Assembly: GCF_024160145.1 (NCBI RefSeq)
Contig: NZ_JAMYWQ010000011.1
Location: forward strand, 1-64,000
DNA from: Serratia nevei
GTDB taxonomy: Bacteria > Pseudomonadota > Gammaproteobacteria > Enterobacterales > Enterobacteriaceae
DNA: 64,000 nt
Direction: 5' to 3'
This document shows, piece after piece, positions 28,102 to 39,435 of this stretch (positions within the stretch are counted from its first letter, which is position 1; each line of letters starts with the position of its first letter). The translations under genes and the position numbers were made by a program. The notes beneath the pieces are model-generated. The model was not told the origin of the DNA. It saw only the letters and a program-made list of their open reading frames with translations, and did no database searches.

Positions 28102-29943
28102 TCAGTTGCCGAACAACCCGCCGTCGCGCAGCAGATGCTCGTTGCCCTTGCGGCGGGTAAAGCCGCTGCGATCGAAGAACTCCAGCACCTGGATCGCTAG
28201 CTTGCGCCCGACGCCGAGCCGATCGCGGAAGTCGGCGGCGTTGGCGCCGCCCCGCTCCGCATCCAGCTCGCGGATCAGCGCAGCGAACTGCTCGATGCGT
28301 CGGCTGAGGTAATAGCGATCCACCACCACCGCCGTCACATGGCCCAGCTGGGCCGCCTTGCGCAGCAGCACCCGCACCCGGCTCTCTTCCTCGCCCAACT
28401 CGCTCGCCAGATCGCGCACCCACCACGGCTCGTCGCCAAACAGCGGTTCGATGCGCGCCCACAACGGCGCCTCTTCGGCGCTGAATGCCAGACCGTGTTC
28501 CGGCAGATGCAGCCAGCCGCGCGTATTGCGCAGCACGCCAGCCTTCAGCAGCCGATCGATCATCATAAACACCAACGCTTCCGGCTGCTGAGGCAGGGCC
28601 ATGCGCCGCAGGCGGGCGCGCCCTAACCCCAGCTGATCGGCGTGCTGTTGGTGGTACTCCGCCAACACCTGCAGCAGCCGGCTCTCCGCCTGTTGCACCT
28701 GATCCTGCTCCAGCGCCCGGTCACCGACGATCAGCAGATCGCGGTTCGCCAGCAGTGCCGCCAGGCCGTCGTCGGTCAACTGACGCGCCCAGGCGAACGC
28801 CGCCAGCGACAGCGCGCCCTGCGGCAGCTCAAGCGCCAGAGCCTGCGCATCGTCTTGCGCCTGCGCCAGAGCCTGCAGCCATGCCAGATAGTCCGGCTGG
28901 CGCTTGCCGCGCTTTGGCGCGCTCAGCCTGAGCACCCAGGCCGCGCCCAGCGTTTGCCGTGCGCCGATATCGCGCAGCACCAGCCGATCGTTCTCCGCCA
29001 GCCACAGCGGGCGATCGAGGATCAGTTCCGCCAGCCCGTCGTTCAGCAGCGAAATGCGCCCGGTGATGTGGCTGGCGGCATGGTGCAAATGCAGCGGCTG
29101 CCAATGGCGGATCGGCCGATCCGCTTCCAGCGCCACCAGAATGCGTTCCGCCGCCTCCGGTGGACGCTGCGCCAGCAGCCAGTCGCCGCGCGCGATCCGC
29201 TCTTTATCGGCATCGCCGCTGATGTTCAACGCGATGCGTTGCCCGGCCTGCGCCTGCTCCACGGTCTGATTTTGGGCATGCAGGCCACGTACCCGCACCG
29301 GCGCGTCGGCGCCGGTCAGCCACAGCGAATCCCCCACCTGCACCCGGCCGCCGAGCGCGGTGCCGGTCACCACCAGCCCCGCCCCTTTGACGCTGAACGC
29401 ACGGTCTACCGCCAGGCGAAAACGGCGCGTCAGCGCGTGCTCGCCGGAGGGCAGCGCCAGCAAATGCGCGCGCAGCGCTTCGATGCCTTCCCCCGCCGCC
29501 GCCGCGGTAACAAACAGCGGCGCATCGGGCCAGCCCTGGCGCGCCAGTTCGTCGCGCACCTGGCGGCGTACCTCGTCGACACGCGCCGCCTCCACCCGGT
29601 CGGCCTTGGTCAGCGCCACCGTCAGCGCCGGGCGCCCGCTCAGGCGCAAGATCGCCAGATGCTCGCGGGTCTGCGCCATCACGCCGTCGTCGCAGGCCAC
29701 CACCAGCAACGCATGGTCGATGCCGCCGACGCCCGCCAGCATATTGGCGAGGAATTTCTCGTGGCCGGGCACGTCGATAAAGCCCAGCACCCGGCCGTCC
29801 GGCTGCGGCCAGTAGGCGTAGCCCAGATCGATGGTCATGCCGCGGCGCTTCTCTTCCGGCAGGCGATCCGCGTTGATCCCGGAGATCGCCTGCAGTAGGG
29901 TGGTTTTGCCATGATCGACATGGCCGGCGGTGGCGATGATCAT
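28102..29943 (-). CDS. selB: Selenocysteine-specific elongation factor SelB
   Basis: The 613-residue GTPase carries Sec-tRNA to UGA codons that are followed by a SECIS hairpin. G1 is GHVDHGKT near the start, G2/G3 are [10 protein letters not shown] and DVPGHEKF, and G4 is TKAD. Domains II-III follow, and four winged-helix units at the C-terminus end with [20 protein letters not shown], which bind SECIS RNA. I chose ATG 29943 (MIIATAGH) because it gives the E. coli length and overlaps the selA stop by four bases (ATGA). Clients here include fdoG. Confidence 0.96.
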   Translation of the reverse strand: MIIATAGHVDHGKTTLLQAISGINADRLPEEKRRGMTIDLGYAYWPQPDGRVLGFIDVPGHEKFLANMLAGVGGIDHALLVVACDDGVMAQTREHLAILRLSGRPALTVALTKADRVEAARVDEVRRQVRDELARQGWPDAPLFVTAAAAGEGIEALRAHLLALPSGEHALTRRFRLAVDRAFSVKGAGLVVTGTALGGRVQVGDSLWLTGADAPVRVRGLHAQNQTVEQAQAGQRIALNISGDADKERIARGDWLLAQRPPEAAERILVALEADRPIRHWQPLHLHHAASHITGRISLLNDGLAELILDRPLWLAENDRLVLRDIGARQTLGAAWVLRLSAPKRGKRQPDYLAWLQALAQAQDDAQALALELPQGALSLAAFAWARQLTDDGLAALLANRDLLIVGDRALEQDQVQQAESRLLQVLAEYHQQHADQLGLGRARLRRMALPQQPEALVFMMIDRLLKAGVLRNTRGWLHLPEHGLAFSAEEAPLWARIEPLFGDEPWWVRDLASELGEEESRVRVLLRKAAQLGHVTAVVVDRYYLSRRIEQFAALIRELDAERGGANAADFRDRLGVGRKLAIQVLEFFDRSGFTRRKGNEHLLRDGGLFGN

Positions 29944-31334
29944 GAGGCGCTCAACGCGTCGATCAGCGCCCCCTCCTGTTCCAGGCAGCGCAGATCCAGC
30001 CACAGCCGGCCGTCGCCGAGGCGGCCGATCACCGGCTGCGGCAGGCGGCGCCAGCGCTCGGCCAGCGCCTCCAGCGTGGCGCCGCGGCCGTCGCGCGGCG
30101 TGAAGGTCAGCGCATAGCTGGGCAGGCGATCCACCGGCAGCGAACCGCTGCCAATCTGCGACCAGCACGGTTCGGCGCGCAGGTCAAAATCGGCGATGAA
30201 CCGTGGCATCAGCGCCGCCAGCAGCCGCTCGGCCGCCTGTTGCATCTCCTGCTGCGGGCGGGTCAGCAGCCGCAGCGTCGGCAGCTGCTCAGCCAGTTTT
30301 TCCGGCTGCAGATAGAGCCGCAGCGTGGCCTCCAGGGCCGCCAGCGTCAGCTTGCCGACGCGCAGCGCGCGTTTGAGCGGATGCTGCTGCAGGCGGGCGA
30401 TCAGCGCCTTTTTGCCGACGATGATGCCGGCCTGCGGGCCGCCCAGCAGCTTATCGCCGGAGAAGGTCACCAGATCGACGCCGGCGGCCAGCAGCCGCTG
30501 CGGCATCGGTTCGGCGGGCAGGCCGTACTGCGCCATGTCGATCAGCGAACCGCTGCCCAGATCGGTGGCGGTCGGCACGCCCTGTTCGGCCCCGAGTTGC
30601 GCCAGTTCGGCCTCGTCGACCGCCGCGGTAAAGCCCTGAATGCTGTAGTTGCTGGTGTGCACCTTCATCAACAGGCCGGTCTGCTCGTTGATGGCGTGGC
30701 GGTAATCCTTCAGATGGGTGCGGTTGGTGGTGCCGACCTCCACCAGTTGGCAGCCCGCCTGGCGCATCACGTCGGGTATGCGGAACGCGCCGCCGATCTC
30801 CACCAGCTCGCCGCGCGACACCACCACCTCTTTGCCGGGGGCGATCGCCGCCAGCATCATCAGCACCGCCGCCGCGTTGTTATTGACGATGCAGGCGTCC
30901 TCCGCGCCGGTCAGCCGGCACAGCAGATCTGCCACCGCCCGATCGCGGTGGCCGCGCCCGGCACCGTCCAGATCGTACTCCAGCGTCACCGCCTCCCCCA
31001 TCACCGCGCTTACCGCCTCCTTCACCGGCTGCGCCAGCAGGGCGCGCCCGAGGTTGGTGTGCAGCACGGTGCCGCTGAGGTTAAACACCGGCAGCAAAGC
31101 CGGGCGTTGTTGCCGGACCAGCTCCGCCCGCAGCGCCTGCGGCCAGTCGCCGCACCAGGCGGGTAAGCGCTGCTGTTGTTTGATCGCGTCACGCGCCTCG
31201 GCCTGCAGCCGGCGCAGCAGTTCGCCGATCAGCGTCTGGCCATGCTGCGCCACCAGCGGTTCAATCGCGGGTTCTCGCAGCAGGCGGTCGATGGCGGGCA
31301 GTTGGCTGTAAAGAAGGTGGGATTCAGTGCTCAT
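29940..31334 (-). CDS. selA: L-seryl-tRNA(Sec) selenium transferase SelA
   Basis: The 464-residue PLP enzyme converts Ser-tRNA(Sec) into Sec-tRNA(Sec) using selenophosphate. [45 protein letters not shown] and the PLP-lysine segment [13 protein letters not shown] are all present. The N-terminal helical domain ([15 protein letters not shown]) fits tRNA(Sec) binding. It is followed by the overlapping selB and preceded by yibF on the same strand. Confidence 0.97.
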   Translation of the reverse strand: MSTESHLLYSQLPAIDRLLREPAIEPLVAQHGQTLIGELLRRLQAEARDAIKQQQRLPAWCGDWPQALRAELVRQQRPALLPVFNLSGTVLHTNLGRALLAQPVKEAVSAVMGEAVTLEYDLDGAGRGHRDRAVADLLCRLTGAEDACIVNNNAAAVLMMLAAIAPGKEVVVSRGELVEIGGAFRIPDVMRQAGCQLVEVGTTNRTHLKDYRHAINEQTGLLMKVHTSNYSIQGFTAAVDEAELAQLGAEQGVPTATDLGSGSLIDMAQYGLPAEPMPQRLLAAGVDLVTFSGDKLLGGPQAGIIVGKKALIARLQQHPLKRALRVGKLTLAALEATLRLYLQPEKLAEQLPTLRLLTRPQQEMQQAAERLLAALMPRFIADFDLRAEPCWSQIGSGSLPVDRLPSYALTFTPRDGRGATLEALAERWRRLPQPVIGRLGDGRLWLDLRCLEQEGALIDALSAS

Positions 31335-31371
31335 GGTCGCTCGGTTTTCAGTTTAGACGTATCGGCATAGC

Positions 31372-31400
31372 AAAACCCCGCCGCGGCGGGGGAGAAAAAA
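31372..31400 (-). terminator. Hairpin between yibF and selA
   Basis: CCCCGCCGCGGCGGGG (about 31376-31391) is nearly a perfect palindrome; on the minus strand it is followed by TTTTGC. It sits just after yibF and before selA and probably ends or attenuates yibF transcription. Confidence 0.65.
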
Positions 31401-31402
31401 GC

Positions 31403-32008
31403 TCAGGGTGGTGCAGTACGGGCGAAGCTTTCGCGAGCGAACAGGCGTTCGGCCAGCTTGACCAGCGCCGGGCGCTCGACGCACCAGTTGGGCAGGATGC
31501 GGCGGAAATTGAGGTAGCCCAGCGCGCAGCCGGTGGCGATATCCGCCAGCGTCAGCCGCTCGGCATTGAGCCACGTTTTTTCCCGCGCCAGCGCCTCCAG
31601 GGCGTCCAGCCCACGCGTCAGTTTGTCACGCTGGCGCAGCATCCAGTTTTCGTCCTGTTTTTCCGGCGCGCGCCGGCTTTCGCGGAACAGGGTCGCCGCC
31701 GCTTCGGTCACGCCGTCCGCCAGCGCCGCCACCTGGCGGACGCGCAACGCGGCGGCGCGATCGGCCGGCAAAAACGCCGGCTCCAGCGCCAGCAGCTCGA
31801 GGTATTCCGCCACCACCGGCGAGTCGTAGAACACCTCGCCGTCATCGGCGATCAACACCGGCACCTTGGCGAGCGGATTCAGCGCCTTCACCCGGCTGCC
31901 GGGTTCATACGGCGGATCGTTGACGAATTCGAACGCGATCCCCTTCTCCAGCAGCAGCACGGAAATCTTGCGCACAAAGGGACTGGTATAACTACCGATA
32001 AGCTTCAT
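31403..32008 (-). CDS. yibF: Glutathione S-transferase-like protein YibF
   Basis: The 201-residue protein has an N-terminal thioredoxin-like domain (MKLIGSYTSPFVRKISVLLL, with SPF at the usual active position, and KVPVLIADDGEVFYDS) and an all-helical C-terminal domain (LTLADIATGCALGYLNFR). It matches E. coli YibF, a GST homologue of unknown substrate encoded beside selA in E. coli as well. SD GGAG precedes the ATG. Confidence 0.92.
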   Translation of the reverse strand: MKLIGSYTSPFVRKISVLLLEKGIAFEFVNDPPYEPGSRVKALNPLAKVPVLIADDGEVFYDSPVVAEYLELLALEPAFLPADRAAALRVRQVAALADGVTEAAATLFRESRRAPEKQDENWMLRQRDKLTRGLDALEALAREKTWLNAERLTLADIATGCALGYLNFRRILPNWCVERPALVKLAERLFARESFARTAPP

Positions 32009-32048
32009 CCGTTCTCCTCCGCTTCATCCTGGCCGCGGCGTAATGCCC

Positions 32049-32699
32049 TTATTTCACCGCCAGGGTATCGATAATCCGCTGCACCAGCGCCTGATGTACT
32101 TCCGGCGTTTTGGCCGGCGACAGCATTTGCAGCGTCACCACCCGCTTGTTGAACACCGTCAATACCAGGGTAGACATCAGTTTTTGCCCGTTGACGATCT
32201 GTTCGGTATCCACCCGGCGAAACTTCTGTTTACCGACGCTGAAGTTCTCTTCTTTGGTAGTCTGGATATTCTGATAGCGCTCGGCCAGCACCGTGATGGC
32301 GCTCTGCGCCAGCTCTTTCAGCATTTTGTCGCTGGTGTTGAGCTTCATGTCGTCCGGCGGGATCACCTCGGAAGAGACCGCGCTCTGGCGCGACTTGCCG
32401 TCGAGGAAACGCTGAATGGTGGAGGTGCTGTCGTTGATGATGCCGCTGTTTTGCGTCTGATCGCTAAAGCCCGGCGGCAGCTCGAAGGTAATGTTGCCCT
32501 TCAGCAGCGACACGCTCAGCCCCGGCGGCGCGGGCGGGGTTTCTACCGGCGCAGGCGGCGGCGGTGGCGCGGGCTGCGTCACGGTCGGCTTGGTGTCCGG
32601 TGGCGGCACTGCCGGTTTGCTGTCGTCTTTGTTGTCGCAGGCCGCCAGTCCGATCGCCAGCACGGCGACCGCGGTCAGTTTTACCAGGGTGTTTAACAT
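32049..32699 (-). CDS. DcrB-like lipoprotein
   Basis: From ATG 32699 (SD AAAGGA) the 216-residue product has a lipoprotein signal (LVKLTAVAVLAIGLAAC, lipobox LAAC), then a proline-rich linker (about residues 30-60) and a DcrB-type domain (LLKGNITFELPPGF, ending HQALVQRIIDTL). DcrB is an envelope lipoprotein needed for phage C1/C6 infection in E. coli and for envelope integrity. The linker is longer than in E. coli DcrB and the match is moderate, so this may be a paralogue. It lies between fdhE and yibF. Confidence 0.75.
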   Translation of the reverse strand: MLNTLVKLTAVAVLAIGLAACDNKDDSKPAVPPPDTKPTVTQPAPPPPPAPVETPPAPPGLSVSLLKGNITFELPPGFSDQTQNSGIINDSTSTIQRFLDGKSRQSAVSSEVIPPDDMKLNTSDKMLKELAQSAITVLAERYQNIQTTKEENFSVGKQKFRRVDTEQIVNGQKLMSTLVLTVFNKRVVTLQMLSPAKTPEVHQALVQRIIDTLAVK

Positions 32700-32813
32700 C
32701 GTGGTTCCTTTCGCTTGGCGCGTCATGGCCTAAACGTAGCAACTCGTCCGGGCGAATGCCAGAAGCCCGTTCTGAAATTGCTGGTCCGGCCCCGCGCGAA
32801 CGGGGCCGGGCGG

Positions 32814-33743
32814 TTACTCCGCCGGGAACAGGAACGGATTGATGCTGCTGCGGCCGAAGCCTTCTTCTTCCATGCGGGCGTCCAGCACCAGCGAAGCCAG
32901 ATCGTCGGCCACCGCTTCGACCTGCGGGTCTTTTTCCTGATAGAGGATCTTCAGGTAAGTGCCGCAGTCGCCGCAGCTCTCCGCCTTCACCGCCGCCTGC
33001 TCGCTGTCCAGCGACCAGTAGTTGAGATCGCGGGTCTGCTCGCAGTTGCTGCACTTCACCCGCACCACGTGCCATTCGCTTTCGCACAAGTTGCAGTGCA
33101 GGTAGCGCAGGCCGTTGACGGTGCCGATGTGCACCATGCTGGAGACCGGGATGCTGCCGCACACCGGGCAAAACTGGCGCTGCTCGCCGTATTCGGCGCG
33201 CGCCTTGCCGGGGATCAGGCTGGCCATCTGCGCCCAATAGAGCGACAGCGCGGCCCAGAGGAACGGCGCCTTCTCGCTGCCCACCTTGCCGAACTCGCGG
33301 TTGAGCAAGGCGTCGGCCATCAGCTCCAGCTCGTGCGCCGAGGCTTTCTCCAGGTTGTCCAGCACCGCCAGGATATGCTCCGGCGCCTGCGGGCGCAGCT
33401 CGGCGATCAGCGACGTCAGCAGCTTGCGCCAGTGCTCGCTGCGCGGAAACACGCTCAGATCGAGCGGCGGTTTGCCACTGGCGGCGCCCTGCGCCAGCGC
33501 TTCGCTCAGATCGAGCGCCAGCGGGTTATCGTGCAGCGCATGCTGCTGCGCCTGCGCCAGCTCGGCGGCGAAGTTCAGGTAGTCGCCCAGCGGGTTGTCG
33601 ACCGCCAGCTGACGCAGACGATCGGCGCGGCGGCTGTACAGGCTTTTCAGGTTGGCGAAAAGTAACGGCGGGATGTTCTCCGCCGTTGTGGACTTCTCAC
33701 GCTGTGCCCCTAACTGCTCTTTAGGAACGATGCGGATACTCAT
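32814..33743 (-). CDS. fdhE: Formate dehydrogenase accessory protein FdhE
   Basis: The 309-residue cytosolic protein matches E. coli FdhE, needed for active respiratory formate dehydrogenase. Its C-terminal half has four CxxC metal-binding pairs (FCPVCG, HCNLCE, KCSNCE, SCGDCG), which in E. coli bind iron. FdhE interacts with the FdoG/FdnG catalytic subunits before Tat export. Its start overlaps the fdoI stop by one base, so it is the last gene of the fdoGHI-fdhE unit. Confidence 0.95.
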   Translation of the reverse strand: MSIRIVPKEQLGAQREKSTTAENIPPLLFANLKSLYSRRADRLRQLAVDNPLGDYLNFAAELAQAQQHALHDNPLALDLSEALAQGAASGKPPLDLSVFPRSEHWRKLLTSLIAELRPQAPEHILAVLDNLEKASAHELELMADALLNREFGKVGSEKAPFLWAALSLYWAQMASLIPGKARAEYGEQRQFCPVCGSIPVSSMVHIGTVNGLRYLHCNLCESEWHVVRVKCSNCEQTRDLNYWSLDSEQAAVKAESCGDCGTYLKILYQEKDPQVEAVADDLASLVLDARMEEEGFGRSSINPFLFPAE

Positions 33744-34378
33744 CAGGGTTTATCTTCCTGTCGTTTCTCGCGGACCTCACGGTACCAGCGCGGATGATGT
33801 TTCTTGGCCCAGGCCGCCGGCACCCAGCCTTCCACCATCGCGGTAATGGTGCCTTTTACCCACAATGCGGCGTAAATGTGCACCATAATCACGATAATCA
33901 GGCCGACCGCGGCCAGCGAATGCACCAGCAGCGCGATGCGGATCAGCGGAATGGAGAACGACGGCGCAAAATACGGCCGCCAGATCACCACGCCGCTGGC
34001 CAGCAGCAGCACCAGGCTGATAATCGCCGCCCAGAACACGCACTTCTGGCCGAAATTATAGCGCCCGGTGTCACCCACTTCCTCGTTCATGGCGATTTTG
34101 TGGATGTTCTTGGCCCAGACGATATCTTCCCGGTTGATCAGGTTATGCTTCCAGTAGCGCAGGAACATCAGCAGGAACGCGGCAAACATGATCACCCCGA
34201 CAAACGGGTGCAGAATGCGCGCCAGCTGCGGCGTCCCGAAGATGTTCATCAGCCAGTTGAAGGAGGGGAAGAAGAACCCCAGCCCGCTGATGGCGGCGAA
34301 CACAAAGCAGAACGCCACGATCCAGTGGTTGATGCGCTCCGGTGCGCTGTAACGCTGAATGGGCTTTTCCTTTCTCAT
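33743..34378 (-). CDS. fdoI: Formate dehydrogenase-O, cytochrome b556 subunit
   Basis: The 211-residue membrane protein has four helices with haem-ligand histidines ([13 protein letters not shown] in helix 1, [12 protein letters not shown], and [18 protein letters not shown] in helix 4). It passes electrons from the FdoH iron-sulfur chain to quinone. It overlaps fdoH by four bases. Typical length for the gamma subunit. Confidence 0.95.
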   Translation of the reverse strand: MRKEKPIQRYSAPERINHWIVAFCFVFAAISGLGFFFPSFNWLMNIFGTPQLARILHPFVGVIMFAAFLLMFLRYWKHNLINREDIVWAKNIHKIAMNEEVGDTGRYNFGQKCVFWAAIISLVLLLASGVVIWRPYFAPSFSIPLIRIALLVHSLAAVGLIIVIMVHIYAALWVKGTITAMVEGWVPAAWAKKHHPRWYREVREKRQEDKP

Positions 34379-35277
34379 TTGCGCGTCTCCTCGTCATGCG
34401 ACTCGTCGAGCTCGTCCTCATCATCGACGCGGTTAGGCCCGACGCCGACATAGTGGAACACGCTGGCCGCGAAGGTGGCGGCAAAGCCGATGGCCGCCAG
34501 GGGTTTCCACACGCCCTTCCAGAAGGTCACCGCCGGGCTGATGCTCGGGTTGTCCGGCAAACCGTGGTACAGCTGCGGTTTGTCGGCGTGGTGCAGCACG
34601 TACATCACGTGCGTGCCGCCCACCCCCGCCGGATCGTACAGACCGGCGTTCTGGTAACCGCGGGTGTTCAGCTCGCTGACGCGATCCGCCGCCACCTGCT
34701 TCATCGCTTCCTTGGTGCCGAAGTGAATGGCGCCGGTCGGGCAGGTTTTCACGCAGGCCGGTTCCTGGCCGACGTCCACGCGGTCGACGCACAGGGTGCA
34801 CTTGTACACCCGGTTGTCGTCCTTGTTCATGCGCGGTACGTCGAACGGGCAGCCGGCGATGCAATAGCCGCAGCCGATGCAGTGCTCGGACTGGAAGTCG
34901 ACGATGCCGTTGGCGTACTGAATGATCGCGCCCTCCGACGGGCAGGCCTTCAGGCAGCCCGGATCGGCGCAGTGCATGCAGCCATCCTTGCGGATCAGCC
35001 ATTCCAGCTTGCCGTTTTCTTCCACCTCGGAGAAGCGCATCACCGTCCACGACTTGGCGGTCAGATCGGCGGGGTTATCGTACACCCCGACGTTGTGCCC
35101 CACTTCATCGCGGATGTCGTTCCATTCGGAACAGGCCACCTGACAGGCCTTGCAGCCGATACAGGTAGTGACATCGATCAGTTTGGCCACTTCTTCCTGG
35201 TGGTCACGGGCGCGCGGCGCCGGCGTGAAACCATTGGTGGCGGATTTACGAATGATGTCTTGAGATTGCATGGCCAT
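34375..35277 (-). CDS. fdoH: Formate dehydrogenase-O, iron-sulfur subunit
   Basis: The 300-residue beta subunit has four ferredoxin-type cysteine clusters: [38 protein letters not shown] and CTLCVDR...CVKTCP. A C-terminal membrane anchor helix ([20 protein letters not shown]) follows. It carries electrons from the Mo/Sec site of FdoG to cytochrome b. It lies 12 bp after fdoG. Confidence 0.96.
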   Translation of the reverse strand: MAMQSQDIIRKSATNGFTPAPRARDHQEEVAKLIDVTTCIGCKACQVACSEWNDIRDEVGHNVGVYDNPADLTAKSWTVMRFSEVEENGKLEWLIRKDGCMHCADPGCLKACPSEGAIIQYANGIVDFQSEHCIGCGYCIAGCPFDVPRMNKDDNRVYKCTLCVDRVDVGQEPACVKTCPTGAIHFGTKEAMKQVAADRVSELNTRGYQNAGLYDPAGVGGTHVMYVLHHADKPQLYHGLPDNPSISPAVTFWKGVWKPLAAIGFAATFAASVFHYVGVGPNRVDDEDELDESHDEETRK

Positions 35278-35289
35278 AATTCGTCTCCG

Positions 35290-38200
35290 TTACACCTTTT
35301 CCACGTTGACCAGGAACGCCTTGAACTCCGGCGTTTGCGTATTGGCGTCGCCGACGAACGGCGTCAGCGTGTTGGCGATAAAGCCTTTCTTCGCCACCCC
35401 TTCGTAACCCCAGTGGATCGGGATACCGATGGTGTCGACTTCCTGGCCGTGCACCTGCAGCGTGCGAATACGCTTGGTCACCACCGCCTTGGCCTTGATG
35501 TAGCCGCGGTTGGAGCTGACCTTCACGGTGTCGCCCTGCTTGATGCCTTTCTTCTCCGCCAGCTTCTCGCCGATCTCCACAAACTGCTCCGGCTGCGCGA
35601 TGGCGTTCAGCCGCGCGTGCTTGGTCCAGTAGTGGAAATGCTCGGTCAGACGATAGGTGGTGCCGACGTAAGGGAACTTGTCGGATTTGCCCATCGCCGC
35701 CAGATCGTCCTTGAACACGCGCGCCGCCGGGTTGGACACCACGTTCGGGTGCAGCGGGTTGGTGCCGAGCGGCGTTTCGAACGGCTCGTAGTGTTCAGGG
35801 AACGGCCCTTCCGCCATCTTGTCGGTGGCGAACAGGCGGCCCATGCCCTCCGGCTGCATGATGAACGGCCCGACGTCGCTGCCCGGCGCGGCGGTGCTGT
35901 AGTCCGGGATATCGGCCCCGACCCACTTGGCGCCGTCCCACTCCAGCAGCTGGCGTTTCGGATCCCACGGTTTACCCTGCGGGTCCGCCGAGGCGCGGTT
36001 GTACAGGATGCGGCGGTTGAGCGGCCATGCCCAGGCCCAGCCCAGCGTATTGCCGAGGCCGGACGGATCGGCGTTGTCGCGCCGCGCCATCTGGTTGCCG
36101 GCCGGCGTCCAGCTGCCGGCGAAGATCCAGCAGCCGCTGGCGGTGGTGCCGTCGTCGCGCAGCTGCGCGAACGAGCTGAGCAGCTCGCCTTTTTTCACCA
36201 GCACTTTGCCGTCGGCATCCAGCAGATCCGCCAGCGCCTTGCCGTTATTCTCCTGCGCCACCTCTTCCGGCGACGGGTTGTCCGGCGTCAGGTAGTCCCA
36301 GCGCATGTTCAGCACCTGTTCCGGCACCGCACCGCCGTCGCGCGCATACATCTCGCGCAGGCGGCTGAAGATGCCCGCCAGGATCTCGCCGTCGTTCAGC
36401 GCTTCGCCCGGGGCGTCCGCGCCTTTCCAGTGCCACTGCAGCCAGCGGCCGGAGTTGACGATCGAGCCGTTCTCTTCGGCGAAGCAGGTAGACGGCAGGC
36501 GGAACACTTCGGTCTGGATCTGCGAAGGATCCACCTCATTGAACTCGCCGTGGTTCTGCCAGAAGTTGGAGGTCTCGGTGTTCAACGGATCGATGGTCAC
36601 CAGGAACTTCAGCTTGGACAGCGAAGCCACTACCTTGTTTTTATTCGGGAACGACGCCACCGGGTTAAAGCCCTGGCAGAAGTAGCCGTTGACCTTGCCC
36701 TGCGCCATCATCTCGAAGTACTGCAGCACGTCGTAGCCTTTGTCCCACTTCGGCAACCAGTCAAAGCCCCAGCCGTTGTCCTTCTGCGCCTTGTCGCCGT
36801 AGAAGGTCTTCATCATGCTGACGAAGAATTTCGGGTAGTTGCCCCAGTAGTTCACCTGGCCCGGCAGCAGCGCCTTCGGCGTGTTGGCCTTCAGGTAGGT
36901 CTCGAGATCGGTCTGTTTCTCCGACGGCAGCGTCATGTAGCCCGGCAGGCTCTGCGACAACAGGCCGAGATCGGTCAGCCCCTGGATGTTGGAGTGGCCG
37001 CGCAGCGCGTTGACGCCGCCGCCCGCCATGCCCATGTTGCCGAGCAGCAGCTGGATCATCGCCATGGTACGGATGTTCTGCGCGCCGACCGAGTGCTGAG
37101 TCCAGCCCAGGGCGTACAGGAACGACGCGGTTTTATCCGCGACGCAGGTTTCGGCGATGTATTCGCACACCTTGAGGAAATCGTCCTTCGGCGTGCCGCA
37201 GATGTTGGTCACCACGTCAGGCGTGTAGCGGCTCACGTGCTGTTTCAGCAGGTTCCACACGCAGCGCGGATCCTGCAGCGTGACGTCGCGCTTGGCGAAG
37301 CCGTTCTCGTCGAACTGGTAGTTCCAGGTGGTTTTGTCGTACTTGCGGTTTTCCGCGTCGTAGCCGCTGAACAAGCCGTCTTCGAAGGCAAAGTCTTCCC
37401 GCACCAGCAGGCTGGCGTTGGTGTAGGCCTCGACGTATTCGCGGTTGAACTTGTTGTTGGTCATCAGATACAGCAACACGCCCGACAGGAAAGCGATGTC
37501 GGTCCCGGAGCGGATCGGCGTGTAGAAGTCCGCCACCGATGCGGTTCGGGTAAAGCGCGGATCGATCACGATCAGCTTGGCATTGTTGTGTATTTTGGCT
37601 TCCATCGCCCAGCGGAACCCCACCGGATGCGCTTCCGCCGCATTACCGCCCATGACGATAATCAAATTCGCGTTCTTGATATCAACCCAGTGGTTGGTCA
37701 TCGCACCGCGACCAAATGTTGGAGCAAGACTTGCTACCGTTGGTCCGTGTCAGACACGCGCCTGGTTGTCTACGGCAAGCATGCCGAGAGCGCGACTAAA
37801 TTTTTGCGACAGAAAACCGGTTTCGTTGCTGGCGGCCGAAGCGCACAGCATGCCGGTGGTCAGCCAACGGTTGACGGTAACGCCCTGGTCGTTGGTTTTG
37901 ATGAAGTTGGCGTCGCGGTCTTCTTTCACCAGCTTGGCGATGCGGGTAAAGGCGTCGTCCCAGCTGATGCGTTGCCATTTGTCCGAACCCGGCGCCCGGT
38001 ATTCCGGGTACTTGAGGCGGCTTTCGCTGTGGATGAAGTCAACCAGGCCGGCGCCTTTCGGGCAAAGCGCGCCGCGGTTTACCGGATGATCCGGATCCCC
38101 TTCGATATGGAAAATGCTTTCTTTGGCGTTTTTGGCGCCATCACCAAGGCTGTACATCAACAGCCCACAGCCGACGGAACAATACGTACAGGTATTACGG

Positions 38201-38337
38201 GTCTCGCGGGCGCGCAGCAGCTTGTACTGCCGGGTTTCCGCCAACGCCACTTCGGGGGCAAAGCCCAGCGCGGCCACCGTCGTTCCTGCCATACCGCCAG
38301 CGCAGATCTTAAAGAACTGCCTTCTGCTGACCTGCAT
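35290..38337 (-). CDS. fdoG: Formate dehydrogenase-O, catalytic selenoprotein subunit
   Basis: The 1015-residue product oxidises formate to CO2 on the periplasmic side using bis-MGD molybdenum and a selenocysteine. It begins with a twin-arginine signal (SRRQFFKICAGGMAG) and a 4Fe-4S motif (CTYCSVGCGLLMY). The reading frame contains TGA at 37750-37752 (codon 196, in the context NQARV-Sec-HGPTVA), exactly where E. coli FdnG/FdoG has Sec196; it is not a frameshift, since the frame continues unchanged on both sides. NHWVDIKNANLIIVMGGNAAEAHP follows. Expression depends on selA, selB and selC, all in this window. The fdhD gene that lies upstream in E. coli is absent here. Confidence 0.97.
37710..37745 (-). 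promoter_or_regulatory. SECIS hairpin of fdoG
   Basis: Just after the UGA on the minus strand, GACCAA pairs with TTGGTC (plus-strand 37740-37745 and 37710-37715). An inner stem AGCAA/TTGCT (37731-37735 with 37723-37727) closes a GUC loop. The G-U in the loop and the distance from UGA fit the bacterial SECIS recognised by SelB. Confidence 0.9.
37750..37752 (-). other. UGA codon read as selenocysteine
   Basis: TCA on the plus strand is TGA in the fdoG frame (codon 196), flanked by conserved V and H-G-P. The codon is followed four bases later by the SECIS stem. Confidence 0.96.
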
Positions 38338-38755
38338 GGGGGTCTCCTTTCACTCTCGATTGTCACATTGTTCAAAGGCGCCTGCCCCGCTAGCGCGGCG
38401 AACGCGAATGTCACTGTTGTTATGCTTGCAACGAACGCCGGCCATATTACCACAGCGTGCTTGTGGTTGTTACACACTCGTGCTCATTCAGTGAACGCTT
38501 TGGCACATTTCGATACATTTCGGCGTCGGTGCTTCCTACAGTATAGAGAGTAACCAACACGCCGGAGCGGCGACTTGACGCGGCCAGCCGCCCCCCTCTT
38601 CTATCAGTATGTTAGCGCAGCAATTTGCTCATTAACCACACTATCCACAGGGCATTGATAATCATTTTCAATATCATTTAATTAACTATAATGATCCGAC
38701 TGCTTACGCGGTGCTCCCCCTTTGCGCCGCCCCTACACCACTGGAGATGATGATT
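38338..38755. promoter_or_regulatory. fdoG-sodA divergent intergenic region with Fur-like box
   Basis: This 418-bp gap contains no gene; fdhD, found here in E. coli, is missing. Next to sodA, gataatcattttcaatatc (38657-38675) resembles a Fur box and sits upstream of a TATAAT at 38687-38692, the likely sodA -10. Iron repression by Fur, together with ArcA and SoxRS control, is known for E. coli sodA. Confidence 0.7.
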
Positions 38756-39376
38756 ATGAGTTATTCACTGCCATCCCTGCCGTACGCTTACGACGCACTG
38801 GAACCGCATTTCGACAAGCAGACGATGGAAATCCACCACACCAAACACCACCAGACCTACGTCAACAACGCCAACACCGTGCTGGAAGCCTACCCTGAAC
38901 TGGCTAAATACAGCGTTGAAGAGCTGATCCAGGATCTGGATAAAGTGCCTGCCGACAAACGCACCTTCATGCGCAACAACGCCGGCGGCCACGCCAACCA
39001 CAGCTTCTTCTGGAAAAACCTGAAAACCGGCACCACGCTGGGCGGCGATCTGAAAGCAGCCATCGAGCGCGATTTCGGCAGCGTTGAGAAATTCCAGGAA
39101 GAGTTCGAGAAAGCCGCAGCCACCCGCTTTGGTTCCGGTTGGGCCTGGCTGGTGCTGAAAGACGGCAAACTGGCCGTGGTGTCTACCGCTAACCAGGACA
39201 GCCCGCTGATGGGCGAAGCCGTCGCCGGCGCTTCCGGTTTCCCAATCATCGGCCTGGACGTGTGGGAACACGCTTACTATCTGAAATATCAGAACAAACG
39301 TCCTGACTACATCAAGGCGTTCTGGAACGTTGTCAACTGGGATGAAGCCGCCGCGCGCTTCGCCGCGAAGAAGTAA
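38756..39376 (+). CDS. sodA: Manganese superoxide dismutase
   Basis: The 206-residue cytoplasmic enzyme turns superoxide into oxygen and peroxide. Metal ligands are seen in HHTKHHQTY (first His), NHSFFW (second His) and [12 protein letters not shown] (Asp and His). The G-G pattern around GSGWAWLV fits the Mn type. I chose ATG 38756 ([13 protein letters not shown]), preceded by GGAG; the frame is open from 38711. A terminator follows. Confidence 0.97.
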   Translation: MSYSLPSLPYAYDALEPHFDKQTMEIHHTKHHQTYVNNANTVLEAYPELAKYSVEELIQDLDKVPADKRTFMRNNAGGHANHSFFWKNLKTGTTLGGDLKAAIERDFGSVEKFQEEFEKAAATRFGSGWAWLVLKDGKLAVVSTANQDSPLMGEAVAGASGFPIIGLDVWEHAYYLKYQNKRPDYIKAFWNVVNWDEAAARFAAKK

Positions 39377-39396
39377 TTCGCCCCCATTGATGAAGA

Positions 39397-39422
39397 TGCC
39401 CGCCACCGGCGGGTATTTTTTT
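39397..39422 (+). terminator. Intrinsic terminator of sodA
   Basis: CCCGCC (39399-39404) and GGCGGG (39408-39413) form a tight stem with a 3-nt loop, followed by TATTTTTTT. It ends 14 bp before the FliA promoter of the next gene. Confidence 0.88.
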
Positions 39423-39435
39423 GCCTGTAATCCGC

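Noticed and set aside
37701-37752. fdoG broken into two reading frames
   Set aside because: The break is a UGA with conserved selenocysteine context and a SECIS hairpin; both parts are in the same frame.
34342-38553. A 1403-codon open frame antisense to fdoG-fdoH-fdoI
   Set aside because: It lies wholly opposite well-conserved genes, has no recognisable domain and arises from the GC-rich third-position bias; open antisense frames of this kind recur through the window.
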